DNA from: Nesterenkonia natronophila
GTDB taxonomy: Bacteria > Actinomycetota > Actinomycetes > Actinomycetales > Micrococcaceae
Direction: 5' to 3'
Length of the DNA: 64,000 nucleotides
Assembly: GCF_003595215.1 (NCBI RefSeq)
Contig: NZ_QYZP01000003.1
Location: 517,957-581,956, forward strand
Shown here: piece after piece, positions 44,208 to 53,185 of the stretch
How positions within the stretch are numbered: the stretch's first letter is position 1
Layout of the letters: each line of letters begins with the position of its first letter
Notes under the pieces: generated by a model
Told to the model about the DNA's origin: nothing
Databases searched by the model: none
The model's input: only the letters and a program-made list of their open reading frames with translations
Position numbers and translations under genes: made by a program

Positions 44208-45214
44208 AGTCGCTCACCGAAGATACCCGACTTAGCGCCGAGGCCTACGCGGAACGTGCGGGCACCCGCAAAGCGTTCTTCACCGACACCTCGATCTGCA
44301 TCGGCTGCAAAGCCTGCGAGGTCGCCTGCAAGGAATGGAACCGCAACCCGCAGGACGGCAATCTGGAGGTGCTGGGTTCCTCCTACGACAACACAGGAGA
44401 GCTCGGCGCAAACACCTGGCGCCACGTGGCCTTCGTGGAACAGGACAAGGACCGGATCGAGAAGGCCCGCGAATCCGGCCGCAAATTGGTCAACCTAGGC
44501 ATCCCCAGCGTCGGCCCGCCCTCCCAGGGTGGGCCCGGACCGGCCGGAGCTGGCCAGAATGGCACCGCCCCTCCGGATACCGCCGAGTTCCGGTGGCTGA
44601 TGTCCTCCGACGTCTGCAAGCACTGCACCCACGCTGGCTGTCTGGACGTCTGTCCCACCGGTGCGCTGTTCCGCACCGAATACGGCACGGTCAAAGTCCA
44701 GGAAGACATCTGCAACGGCTGCGGCACCTGCGTGGGAGGCTGTCCCTTTGGGGTGATCGAGCGTCGCGACGAAGGCATCATCCGGGCCAAGACCGAACGG
44801 GCGCAGTCCCAGTACGCGCAGGAGATCCCAAACCCTGGCACGGCGAACAAGTGCACCTTCTGCTACGACCGACTCGTGGACGGCCAGACCCCAGCCTGCG
44901 CCCAGACCTGCCCCACCACCTCCATCAAATTCGGCGACCGCGAGGACATGGTTGAGCAGGCGCGCCAGCGAGTCGCCGAACTGCACAAGCAGGGAATGAC
45001 CGAGGCCCGCCTCTACGGAGCCAACCCGAACGACGGCGTCGGTGGCACCGGTTCGGTCTTTCTACTGCTGGACGAGCCGGAAGTCTACGGTCTGCCGCCT
45101 GACCCTCGAGTCCCCACGAAGGATCTGCCGCGCATGTATAAACAGGCTGTGATGGCTGCCAGCGGCATGATCGCCGCCGTCGGCCTCTCCTTTGTGCTGG
45201 GAGCCCGCCGGTGA
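44204..45214 (+). CDS. Formate dehydrogenase beta subunit (four [4Fe-4S] ferredoxin-like)
   Basis: The product (336 aa) carries four cysteine clusters: CIGCKACEVACKEW, CKHCTHAGCLDVCP, CNGCGTCVGGCPFG and CTFCYDRLVDGQTPACAQTCP, typical of FdnH/HybA-type electron-transfer subunits. A C-terminal hydrophobic helix (VMAASGMIAAVGLSFVLG) anchors it to the membrane. It passes electrons from the molybdenum subunit to the NrfD-like protein. The ATG at 44204 overlaps the alpha stop (ATGA) with AAGGGGAAG upstream; the longer frame lies inside the alpha gene. Confidence 0.94.
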   Translation: MKSLTEDTRLSAEAYAERAGTRKAFFTDTSICIGCKACEVACKEWNRNPQDGNLEVLGSSYDNTGELGANTWRHVAFVEQDKDRIEKARESGRKLVNLGIPSVGPPSQGGPGPAGAGQNGTAPPDTAEFRWLMSSDVCKHCTHAGCLDVCPTGALFRTEYGTVKVQEDICNGCGTCVGGCPFGVIERRDEGIIRAKTERAQSQYAQEIPNPGTANKCTFCYDRLVDGQTPACAQTCPTTSIKFGDREDMVEQARQRVAELHKQGMTEARLYGANPNDGVGGTGSVFLLLDEPEVYGLPPDPRVPTKDLPRMYKQAVMAASGMIAAVGLSFVLGARR

Positions 45215-46278
45215 CGACTTCTCAACACGACCACCATCGCCCACCTGAACCTTCCCGCAATGGCCGAAGGGGCCGTAAGGCTGCTGAGGGCGCACGGGAA
45301 ATTCCGATGGTCGAGAAGCCCCAATTCAGCTCTTATTACGGTCGCGCTGTGGTCAAGGCGCCCCCCTGGGGTGACGAGATCGCTGCTTACCTCTTTCTGG
45401 GCGGACTGGCCGGCGGGTCGTCTCTGCTGTCCCTGGGAGCGCAGGTCACTGGCAGCCGCACACTGCAAAGAAACGCACGACTGACTGCTCTGGGCGCCGT
45501 GGGCCTGGGCACTGTGGCACTGGTGCACGACCTCGGCCGACCCGAACGATTCCTCTACATGCTGCGAACGTTCAAAATCACCTCACCGATGAGTGTGGGA
45601 AGTTGGGTGCTGACTTCGTTCAGCACCGGTGCTGGGGTGACAGCAGCGGTCGAGGTGGACCGGCTGACCAGCCAGCGGTTGCCGCTGGGCCCCCTGCGAC
45701 CGGTGCTCTACGCGCTCGAAGGCCCGGCCGAGGCGCAGACCGCCCTGCTGGCAGCACCCTTGTGCAGCTACACTGGGCCGCTGCTGTCCAACACTGCAGT
45801 CCCCACGTGGAACGCTGCGCGTGACGAACTTCCGTTCGTCTTTGTATCGTCGGCCGCACTTGCTGCCTCCGGCGCAGCGCTGGTCTCCACCCCAGTGCGA
45901 GACACCCAGCCGGCGCGAGCGCTTTCCGCCCTCGCCGCAGTGGGGGATGTGATTTCTATGAAGCTGATGAAACAGCGTATGCATCCCGCCGAAGCCGAAC
46001 CCCTCCAGACGGGCGCGCCCGGAACCATGCTGAAGTGGGCAGAACGTCTCGCCGTCGGCGGCGCGGCAGGGGCAGTCCTGCTGGGCAGGTACCGAGCACC
46101 GGCAGTTGCCAGCGGAGCGCTGATGATGGGTGCCTCTGCACTGACTCGCATCGGTATCCTGAGGGCAGGTATCGCCTCCGCTAGGGACCCGCGGCACACC
46201 ATAGAACCGCAGAAGGCCCGGCTTCAGGCTCGCCAGGCCGACGGCGTGGTGCACGACTCCATCACCACCGCCGGCTGA
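45211..46278 (+). CDS. NrfD/PsrC-family membrane subunit of formate dehydrogenase
   Basis: The product (355 aa) has a soluble charged N-terminus (1-50) and eight or so hydrophobic segments. WGDEIAAYLFLGGLAGGSSLLSLGAQ, HDLGRPERFLYMLRTFKITSPMSVGSW and YTGPLLSNTAVPTWNAARDELPFVFVSSA are the NrfD hallmarks. NrfD-type subunits reduce or oxidise quinone without haem, unlike the cytochrome b FdnI. The GTG overlaps the beta stop by four bases (GTGA). Confidence 0.92.
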   Translation: MTTSQHDHHRPPEPSRNGRRGRKAAEGAREIPMVEKPQFSSYYGRAVVKAPPWGDEIAAYLFLGGLAGGSSLLSLGAQVTGSRTLQRNARLTALGAVGLGTVALVHDLGRPERFLYMLRTFKITSPMSVGSWVLTSFSTGAGVTAAVEVDRLTSQRLPLGPLRPVLYALEGPAEAQTALLAAPLCSYTGPLLSNTAVPTWNAARDELPFVFVSSAALAASGAALVSTPVRDTQPARALSALAAVGDVISMKLMKQRMHPAEAEPLQTGAPGTMLKWAERLAVGGAAGAVLLGRYRAPAVASGALMMGASALTRIGILRAGIASARDPRHTIEPQKARLQARQADGVVHDSITTAG

Positions 46279-46300
46279 CCGAACCCGTGAGGCGCAGCCT

Positions 46301-47314
46301 CTAGCGGATCTCGATGAAGCTTTCGGTTACCTCGGTGGTGTGCCCGATGATCGGATAACCGGGGACTTCTCCGACGACGAGCAGCCCCCCGGACGTTTGG
46401 GCATCGGCCAAGGTCAGCAGGTGCTCCTCACTGATCCCAGGGCCTGCGATGAGATGTTCGCGGACCCAGGCCAGATTTCGTCTGGTGCCACCGGATATAT
46501 AACCCTCGCGCAGCGCATCTTCTGCGCCATCTATGAGCGGGACCGCCGATGCGTCCAGCCGTGCGCCCACACCCGAGGCTCGGCACATTTTGTAGAGGTG
46601 CCCAAGGAGCCCGAACCCGGTGACATCCGTTGCTGCGCGGACCCCAGCACGGACCGCTGACCTAGCCGCTTCGCGGTTCAGCGTCACCATGGTCTCCACG
46701 GCTTCAGCAAACACCTCGCCCGTTGCCTTGTGCCGATTGTTCAGCAGTCCCAGGCCGATGGGCTTCGTCAGCGTCAGTGGCAGGCCCGGCTCGGCGGCGT
46801 CGTTGCGGAGCAGCTTATCGCTGTGGACCGTGCCAGTCACTGCGAGTCCATATTTCGGCTCCGGGTCGTCCACCGTATGCCCTCCAATCAGGGGACATCC
46901 TGCCTGCTGCGCCACAGCCTGGCCACCGCGCAGCACTTCCGTGAGCAGCTCCAGGGGAAGGATGTCCCGAGGCCAGCCCACAAGGTTGATGGCGATGGTC
47001 GGCGTTCCGCCCATCGCGTAGATGTCAGAGAGCGCATTGGCTGCGGCGATGCGACCCCAATCGTAGGCGTCATCGACTACGGGGGTGAAGAAGTCAGCGG
47101 TGGAAAGCACGGCGAGGTGATCGTTGAGGCGCACCGCGGCGGCATCATCACCGCCGTCGAGCCCTACCAGGACGTCGTCGGACAGTTGGGCGGGCAACCC
47201 GGCCAGTACCTTCTCAAGTTCCCCGGGAGGTATCTTGCAGGCGCACCCCCCACCGTGGGCGTAGGTGGTGAGCCTGGGGGCGGTGGAAGCTGCCGCTGAA
47301 GCCTGTGCTGTCAT
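46301..47314 (-). CDS. selD: Selenide, water dikinase (selenophosphate synthetase)
   Basis: The product (337 aa) makes selenophosphate, the selenium donor for Sec-tRNA. The catalytic motif reads HGGGCACK: Cys24 (equivalent to E. coli Cys17, Sec in some species) and Lys27 (equivalent to Lys20). DDAAAVRLNDHLAVLSTADFFTPVVDD, YAMGG, GGHTVDDPEPKYGLAV and TDVTGFGLLGHL follow. The ATG at 47314 is chosen because TATACT lies seven bases upstream (minus strand, plus positions 47322-47327), a leaderless layout; a GTG at 47344 is an alternative. It is convergent with the fdh operon and divergent from tRNA-Sec. Confidence 0.94.
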   Translation of the reverse strand: MTAQASAAASTAPRLTTYAHGGGCACKIPPGELEKVLAGLPAQLSDDVLVGLDGGDDAAAVRLNDHLAVLSTADFFTPVVDDAYDWGRIAAANALSDIYAMGGTPTIAINLVGWPRDILPLELLTEVLRGGQAVAQQAGCPLIGGHTVDDPEPKYGLAVTGTVHSDKLLRNDAAEPGLPLTLTKPIGLGLLNNRHKATGEVFAEAVETMVTLNREAARSAVRAGVRAATDVTGFGLLGHLYKMCRASGVGARLDASAVPLIDGAEDALREGYISGGTRRNLAWVREHLIAGPGISEEHLLTLADAQTSGGLLVVGEVPGYPIIGHTTEVTESFIEIR

Positions 47315-47411
47315 GGTGTTGAGTATAGGTCCGGGGGCGCTCACAGTGCCGCGGACCCGAGTCCCCCAAAGTCATACGCTCCGCAGGCCGGCGTCATGGT
47401 ACTTTGACCGA

Positions 47412-47506
47412 GGAGGTGTCTGGGTCCTGGTGGGCCCCACGGTCTTCAAAACCGCTGAGACCGAGCACCTCGGTCTGGCGGGTTCGATTCCCGTCCACCT
47501 CCGCCA
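47412..47506 (+). tRNA. selC: tRNA-Sec (anticodon UCA)
   Basis: A 95-base tRNA with encoded CCA: acceptor GGAGGTG/CACCTCC, discriminator G (47503), six-pair D stem GGGTCC/GGGCCC, anticodon stem CGGT/ACCG with TCA at 47446-47448, and a long extra arm AGACCGAG-CAC-CTCGGTCT. The acceptor plus T-arm pairs add up to 13, the total known for bacterial tRNA-Sec, read here as 7+6 rather than 8+5. Confidence 0.96.
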
Positions 47507-47546
47507 AGTTGCCCAGCTGTCCCCATCCGCCACGAGGAGGTCAGAC

Positions 47547-48890
47547 GTGGTCAGCCCAGATCCCCGCCGCCTCATCCCGGGTACCGATACCCTCCTGGCC
47601 CGGCCCCACATTCGGGACGCCTCCGCAGGACTCAGCCCGCATGTGCTCAGGCATATCATCACCCAGACCCAGCAGCGCGCTCGCCAGGGCCGTTTGGCAC
47701 CTGACCAGGTAGAGACTGAAGTGCTGTCGCGACTCGTGAGCTACCGACCTTCGACGATGCGCCGGGTGGTCAATGCCACCGGGGTGGTGGTCCACACCAA
47801 CCTCGGGCGCGCGCCACTGTCTGAGGGAGCCCGGGAGGCCGTCGCTGAGGCTGCAGGCTATGTCGACGTCGAAATCGACTTGAACACCGGCCGTCGCTCC
47901 GGACGTGGTGGCGGGGCCCGCCGCGCACTGCTGGCCGCCTGTCCCCAAGCCGAGGATGCCCTGATCGTCAACAACGGCGCGGCTGCGTTGGCACTGGCGG
48001 CTGCGGCGCTCGTGGGAACCAACGAAGTCGTGATCAGCCGCGGCGAGCTTGTCGAGATCGGCGCCGGGTTCCGACTCCCGGAGCTGATCGAATCCACTGG
48101 GGCACGTCTGCGGGAGACCGGCACCACCAACCGCACCCACCTCAGCGACTACGTCTCCGCTCTCTCACGGCAACCGAGCGAACCAGTCGCTGCCGTGCTC
48201 AAAGTGCATCCCAGCAACTACAGAATCGCGGGATTCACCTCTTCGGTGAACGTGCGCGAGCTCGCCGCACTCTGCAAGCACCATGGGGTGCCGCTGATCG
48301 TTGACGCGGGCAGCGGGCTGCTCAATCCGGATCCGACCCTCCCCGAGGAGCCCGACCTCACCAGCGCTTTGGCCGACGGAGCCGACCTGGTCATTGCCAG
48401 CGGAGACAAACTGCTCGGTGGGCCGCAGGCAGGTCTGCTGCTCGGCAGTGCTTCCATCATCGCAAGACTGGCGAAGCACCCGTTGGCCCGCGCTGTGCGG
48501 ACCGACAAGCTCACACTCGCTGCACTGGAGGGGACCCTCAATGGTGGACAGACTCCGGTGGAAGCTGCCCTGCACATCGACCCCGACACTCTGTTGGCCC
48601 GCGCACAGCGCATGGCCGAGGCACTGAGCGCGGAAGTGGTGCCGCATGAGGGTCGGGTCGGCGGCGGCGGCGGTACGGAGGTGCCGCTTCCCGGGTGGGC
48701 CGTGCGCCTGCCGGAGGAGGCCGCTGCGCCGCTTCGAGCGGTCCATCCGGCCATTCTCACCCGTATCAGTGATTCCTCGTGTCTGTTGGACCTTCGTTGC
48801 GTACCTGAAGCAGAGGATGATGCCGTGCTCAGCGCGGTGGAGGGTGTGCTGCGTGCCCTGCGCGATCCCACTGAGGAGCTGTCCAAGTGA
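47547..48890 (+). CDS. selA: L-seryl-tRNA(Sec) selenium transferase
   Basis: The product (447 aa) converts Ser-tRNA(Sec) to Sec-tRNA(Sec) with selenophosphate. The PLP lysine is in SGDKLLGGPQAGLLLG; MRRVVNATGVVVHTNLGRAPLSEGA, NNGAAALALAAAALV and RGELVEIGAGFRLPEL are family blocks. The open frame extends upstream through tRNA-Sec, so the start must lie after it: the GTG at 47547 has GAGGAGG seven bases upstream. The gene overlaps selB by four bases. Confidence 0.94.
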   Translation: MVSPDPRRLIPGTDTLLARPHIRDASAGLSPHVLRHIITQTQQRARQGRLAPDQVETEVLSRLVSYRPSTMRRVVNATGVVVHTNLGRAPLSEGAREAVAEAAGYVDVEIDLNTGRRSGRGGGARRALLAACPQAEDALIVNNGAAALALAAAALVGTNEVVISRGELVEIGAGFRLPELIESTGARLRETGTTNRTHLSDYVSALSRQPSEPVAAVLKVHPSNYRIAGFTSSVNVRELAALCKHHGVPLIVDAGSGLLNPDPTLPEEPDLTSALADGADLVIASGDKLLGGPQAGLLLGSASIIARLAKHPLARAVRTDKLTLAALEGTLNGGQTPVEAALHIDPDTLLARAQRMAEALSAEVVPHEGRVGGGGGTEVPLPGWAVRLPEEAAAPLRAVHPAILTRISDSSCLLDLRCVPEAEDDAVLSAVEGVLRALRDPTEELSK

Positions 48891-50677
48891 TGTATGTCAT
48901 GGCAACGGCAGGGCACGTCGACCACGGCAAGTCAACACTGGTGCGGGCACTGACCGGTACTGAGCCGGACCGGTGGGAGGAGGAGCGCAGGCGGGGCCTG
49001 ACCATCGACCTGGGATTCGCCGCCATGACGCTCCCTTCGGGACGGGTGCTGTCCTTTGTGGATGTTCCCGGTCATGAACGGTTCCTGGGGAACATGCTTG
49101 CCGGTCTGGGCCCTGCGCCCATGGTGTGCTTTGTGGTCGCGGCGGATCAGGGTTGGCAGGCCCAGTCCAGCGACCACCGCGACGCCGTCGCCGCCTTAGG
49201 GATTGACAGCGGCCTGATCGTCATCACCCGCACAGATCGAGCCCCGGGACGCGCACCCGAAGTGTTGGAGCAGGCCCGGCGGGAGCTTGCGGGCACCGGG
49301 TTGGAGGCAGCGCCTGCAGTGGCCGTTTCCGCGGCGCAGGGCTCCGGTCTGACCGAGCTGCGCGAGACGCTCGATTCAGTGCTTGCACACGCCCCCCGGC
49401 CGGCACCGGATACGCCGGTGCGGATGTGGGTGGACCGTGCCTTCAGCCTTCGCGGAGCAGGCACTGTGGTCACGGGGACCCTCGCGGCAGGATCGCTGCA
49501 CCAAGAGCAGCGCCTTCAGCTGCTTGGTGCGGCCGTCGACGAGACCGTGAGTGTGCGCGGACTCCAGGCCCGTCACCACGAAGTGGAAACATTGGAAGCC
49601 GTCGACCGCGCAGCGGTCAACCTGCGCGGTGCGCCGACTGAGCGACTCGCTCGCGGTGATATGCTGCTGACCCCCGGGGCCTGGCATCTGACCACAGTCA
49701 TCGACGTGCGGCACAGCACCGGGGAGAGTTTTGAGGATGCTCCCCAGAGTCTCACTGTTCATCTGGGAACCGCTGCCGTCCCGGCACGGTGCCGGCGTTT
49801 CGACAACCTCCACGCTCGGCTGACCCTGGACCGCCCGCTCCCCGCGAGAATCGGCGACCGGGTGCTTCTGCAGGGCTCCAGCAGCCGGCCGGTGCGCGCA
49901 GGCGCCCTGGTGCTGGATGTGGAGCCGCCGCAGCTCCATCGGCGTGGGGCAGGAAGACGACGCGCCGAAGCATTGGCCAACATGCCTCCTGACGGAGATC
50001 TCCTGGGTGAGGTCACACGTCGGACGGCGGTCAAGGAAGACGCCCTGATCCGGATGGGCCTCGAGGTGCCCACTGAGCTAGGCCCGGAAGTGGAGCGGGT
50101 GGGCAGTTGGCTCGTGGATGCGAATCAGATGCAGCACTGGGCTGGTCGATTACGTGCCGCCGTGGAACAGCATCTGGATCAGGACCCACTCTCCGCAGGG
50201 CTCTCTGCGGGTGCCGCAGCTGATCGCCTGAGCCTCCCTGACCGCGCACTGCTTTCGCCACTGGTCAGTCAGGCCGGGCTGCTCCACAGCGCCGGGCTCA
50301 TCACAAGCCCCCGCTTTCGACTCAGTATGGGTCCCGCGGAGGCCTCCGTCGTTGACCTCGAAAACCAGTTGGCCGCGGCACCGTTCCTTGCTCCGGAGGC
50401 CCAGAGACTCACCGAGCTGGGACTAACCGAGCGAGAGTTGGCGGCCGCTGAGCGCCAGGACCGCATCTTACGGCTTGCCGGAGGCGTCATACTGCTGCCC
50501 AGCGCCCCCGCCCGGGCCATGGGCGTGCTATCCCGCTTGGATCAGCCGTTCACGATGAGCGCGGCTCGCCAGGCCCTGAGCACCAGCCGCCGGGTGGCAG
50601 TCCCACTGCTGGAGCATCTAGACTCGCGCGGGTGGACCCGCCGGGTCGACGCCGCTCTCCGTGAGGTTGTGCGCTGA
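48887..50677 (+). CDS. selB: Selenocysteine-specific elongation factor SelB
   Basis: The product (596 aa) carries Sec-tRNA(Sec) to the ribosome and binds the SECIS hairpin. The G1 loop GHVDHGKSTL, RRGLTIDLGFAAM, the G3 motif DVPGHERFLGNMLAG and the G4 motif TRTD identify the GTPase; the region from about 370 onwards is helix-rich with winged-helix repeats that contact SECIS RNA. The ATG overlaps the selA stop (ATGA). It is shorter than E. coli SelB (614 aa) but complete. Confidence 0.94.
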   Translation: MMYVMATAGHVDHGKSTLVRALTGTEPDRWEEERRRGLTIDLGFAAMTLPSGRVLSFVDVPGHERFLGNMLAGLGPAPMVCFVVAADQGWQAQSSDHRDAVAALGIDSGLIVITRTDRAPGRAPEVLEQARRELAGTGLEAAPAVAVSAAQGSGLTELRETLDSVLAHAPRPAPDTPVRMWVDRAFSLRGAGTVVTGTLAAGSLHQEQRLQLLGAAVDETVSVRGLQARHHEVETLEAVDRAAVNLRGAPTERLARGDMLLTPGAWHLTTVIDVRHSTGESFEDAPQSLTVHLGTAAVPARCRRFDNLHARLTLDRPLPARIGDRVLLQGSSSRPVRAGALVLDVEPPQLHRRGAGRRRAEALANMPPDGDLLGEVTRRTAVKEDALIRMGLEVPTELGPEVERVGSWLVDANQMQHWAGRLRAAVEQHLDQDPLSAGLSAGAAADRLSLPDRALLSPLVSQAGLLHSAGLITSPRFRLSMGPAEASVVDLENQLAAAPFLAPEAQRLTELGLTERELAAAERQDRILRLAGGVILLPSAPARAMGVLSRLDQPFTMSAARQALSTSRRVAVPLLEHLDSRGWTRRVDAALREVVR

Positions 50678-50699
50678 ACACCTCGTCTGAGTGAAGATT

Positions 50700-52220
50700 T
50701 TATGCGGGGAGCGCGGCCTGAGGTCCCTCACTCCTTGTCGGACTGCGGACCTCGAAGACCTCAAGCAGGTAATCGCGGTGGCTGGCATCCCGGTGGAGCC
50801 TCCTGAGCTGCGGCTCCGTCATGAGAACCTCATGGGTGTCCGATCCTCCCCCAGACCAGCCAGTGACAGGGTGCCGCCAGTGGACCGCCACCAGATGCGC
50901 GCCTGCCGCCGCCCGTGCGCACAGTCCGCTGATGATCTCCGCCAATTCCGCGCGCGGGAGGAAGTACAGCACCTCGGAGATGACCAGCAGATCAGAGCCC
51001 TCCGGTCCCAGCTCATCTTCCTCGATGGACAGCGCGCGCTGCTCAATTTTCACCTGGTCGGCAGAAAGAGTGCCATCGCGCACTAGGCTGCGGATTCGAC
51101 CCTGGGCTGTCCGGACCGCACTTTCAACGGGCTCCCAACCAATAACGCGGTCGGCCCGCTGCGCCAGATCTGCGGTGAGCACCCCAATGGAGCAGCCGGG
51201 TTCGAAGCACAGCGAGTAGCGGCGACGGGGAAGCGATGTAAGTGTCGCGGCGCGCTTCTTCTCTTCATAGACGGACGTCTCCATCTCCCATGGGTCTCGA
51301 GAGGCGTCGTAAAGACCGCGCAAATGGTCTAAACCGTCGACATCTTCGTCACCGTCGTGACACCCGGGCACAGTGCCGGGAGGCACAGCAATCGGGACGA
51401 ACATCTCCGGGACAGAAAGCAGCCGTTCCATCACATGGGCAGGCATCACCGGCTGGTGGGTGCTGCCTTCTGGCCAGCGTGTGATTTGGGAGGTGAAGCA
51501 TGCCGCCGCTTCCCGCTTCGCTGACTGCAGAGGCGGCGACATCGACCCGCGAAATGCCCGGTGAACCGGAAACCAGCCCTGGCGCGGGGAGTCCCAATGA
51601 AGGGCCCAGATTGGAAATTCCAGAAGATGAACAGGACGGCCTCGTGCCCGCAGATCTGCTGCTGCCAGGCGTGCAGCGCGGCTCACGGCCTCATGGTCCG
51701 GATGGCCATCGGACTGCCAATGCGTCAGGAGAGTCACCGGCGTTGTCGTTTCAGTCAGCTGAGAGTCCCCCGGTATGGCGTTGAGGATTCCTTTGACATT
51801 GTCGATGATCGCTTCTTGGTGCGCGGCCAGCTCACCATCGGGATAACCCAAGAAAGTCGGTGTCGGTGTCCCTAGGGCACCCGCTGCCGCACGGGATTCT
51901 TCCCTGCGAATCTCACCCAGGTGCGCAGCATGGACCGTGGGGTCGTGGGCATGAGACTTGTCACCATCCGAGACGATGATCGGCTGCACTGCCCTTCCCT
52001 GCCGCACCAGGTCTGCGACCAGTGCACCCGGTCCAAGCACCTCATCGTCTGGGTGGGCAACCAGGATCACAACCCGGTGAGTATCGTCCACGCGTATCTC
52101 AGGCAGATCACGCGCGGCACTCAACCATACCTCGGGAGCAGTACCGGGGTCCTCCAATGGAGCCCTGGCGAAGCTTTCGGTGCTGGAGGTCGGATGTCGA
52201 CCCGCTGCAAGGCCGTTCAT
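50700..52220 (-). CDS. Bifunctional PIG-L deacetylase / SAM-dependent methyltransferase
   Basis: The product (506 aa) fuses two enzymes. The N-terminal half (about 45-275) is a PIG-L (LmbE) deacetylase with zinc motif AHPDDE and the downstream TLLTHWQSDGHPDHEAVSRAAR. The C-terminal half (about 310-490) is a class I methyltransferase of NodS-like type with motif I EPGCSIGVLTADLA and SEVLYFLPR. N-deacetylation followed by methylation of an amino sugar or similar acyl-amide substrate is plausible. The ATG overlaps the preceding gene's stop, so it is the last gene of the operon. Confidence 0.88.
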   Translation of the reverse strand: MNGLAAGRHPTSSTESFARAPLEDPGTAPEVWLSAARDLPEIRVDDTHRVVILVAHPDDEVLGPGALVADLVRQGRAVQPIIVSDGDKSHAHDPTVHAAHLGEIRREESRAAAGALGTPTPTFLGYPDGELAAHQEAIIDNVKGILNAIPGDSQLTETTTPVTLLTHWQSDGHPDHEAVSRAARLAAADLRARGRPVHLLEFPIWALHWDSPRQGWFPVHRAFRGSMSPPLQSAKREAAACFTSQITRWPEGSTHQPVMPAHVMERLLSVPEMFVPIAVPPGTVPGCHDGDEDVDGLDHLRGLYDASRDPWEMETSVYEEKKRAATLTSLPRRRYSLCFEPGCSIGVLTADLAQRADRVIGWEPVESAVRTAQGRIRSLVRDGTLSADQVKIEQRALSIEEDELGPEGSDLLVISEVLYFLPRAELAEIISGLCARAAAGAHLVAVHWRHPVTGWSGGGSDTHEVLMTEPQLRRLHRDASHRDYLLEVFEVRSPTRSEGPQAALPA

Positions 52221-53185
52221 CGGGTCACCTCTGTATCCTCCGCGAGGACCAACTCGGCGAGTTCGACGTCATCGGCCTCAGCATGACTCTGCCGTATGTA
52301 TACCTGCAGATCCTGCAGTCGCTGCGCGGCTCGCTCGTCCCGAGCGAAGGGCGTTGCCCCCAGCGCTCGGCCGAATCGGTGTACGACGTCAGTGCACGCC
52401 CGTTCCACCATAGAGCGCACGGCGAATGCCCGCTGCCGCGCCGCCGCCAAATCCTCAGGTGCCGCATCCAGGTCCTGGGCTGCGGAATCCAGGGCCCCGG
52501 TGATCACGGCGTCCCAGGAGAGACACGCTCCCAGATGCGCCAAGGTATGCGGGTTATTACGCAGACGTTGAGACGCGGCGATGGTAAGTCGCAGGATATC
52601 CACCAGGCCTTGAGCGCCTCCCCACCAGCAGCTCGCCACCCCCACGCCACCGTGCCAGAAACCTGGCCTATCGAGGTAACTGGAAGGAGTTCCTGCGGCA
52701 GAGGCAGTGACATTGTCGAAGTGGACTTCACCGGTGGCTGTTTGCGTCATGCCAGCAGCAGCCCATCGCAGGCTTCCTGCAGACACTCCCGGTTGACGGA
52801 GATCGACCGCGAACAGTCGGGAGCCCTCCCCCGCGCGGGCGGTGACCAGAGCATGAGTGGCGTAACCTGCTCCGGAGCACCACGGCTTGGTGCCGGTGAG
52901 CTTCCACTGACCCTCATGGAAATGCGCGTGAACGACTGGGGTGGGCGGCTCAGCGGCCCAGACTGCCCACAGGGAGTCCGCCTGAGGCCTCTGTTCCAAC
53001 CGCAGCTCAGCGCAGATCGCCACGGCGTCGGCATGCGCCTCGATCATCCGGGCCGCCGGGAGATCCTCACGTGCAAGCTGACGCAGGACGTCCCACCGGG
53101 CCGCTGTCGCACCAACTCCTGGGAGTGGGATATCAGCGCGCCCCTGGCTGATCCATCTGCGTGCCGTGCTAATCGCCTGGGTCAC
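52217..53185 (-). CDS. Acyl-CoA dehydrogenase-like protein
   Basis: The product (322 aa) is shorter than typical acyl-CoA dehydrogenases (about 380). It has the central beta-domain blocks: GTKPWCSGAGYATHALVTAR, VDLRQPGVSAGSLRW and a helical C-terminal part. The N-terminal helical domain is short. A flavin-dependent dehydrogenation in the same pathway as the neighbouring glycosyltransferase and PIG-L fusion is likely, but the substrate is unknown. The GTG start overlaps the glycosyltransferase stop by four bases. Confidence 0.8.
   Translation of the reverse strand: MTQAISTARRWISQGRADIPLPGVGATAARWDVLRQLAREDLPAARMIEAHADAVAICAELRLEQRPQADSLWAVWAAEPPTPVVHAHFHEGQWKLTGTKPWCSGAGYATHALVTARAGEGSRLFAVDLRQPGVSAGSLRWAAAGMTQTATGEVHFDNVTASAAGTPSSYLDRPGFWHGGVGVASCWWGGAQGLVDILRLTIAASQRLRNNPHTLAHLGACLSWDAVITGALDSAAQDLDAAPEDLAAARQRAFAVRSMVERACTDVVHRFGRALGATPFARDERAAQRLQDLQVYIRQSHAEADDVELAELVLAEDTEVTR

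Noticed and set aside
46290..46302. GAGGC-GCA-GCCTC hairpin between the fdh operon and selD
   Set aside because: Only five pairs and no T-run, and it touches the selD stop; too weak to call a terminator.
47265..47546. N-terminal extension of selA
   Set aside because: The frame runs through tRNA-Sec and part of selD, and a GTG with GAGGAGG at 47547 is the natural start.
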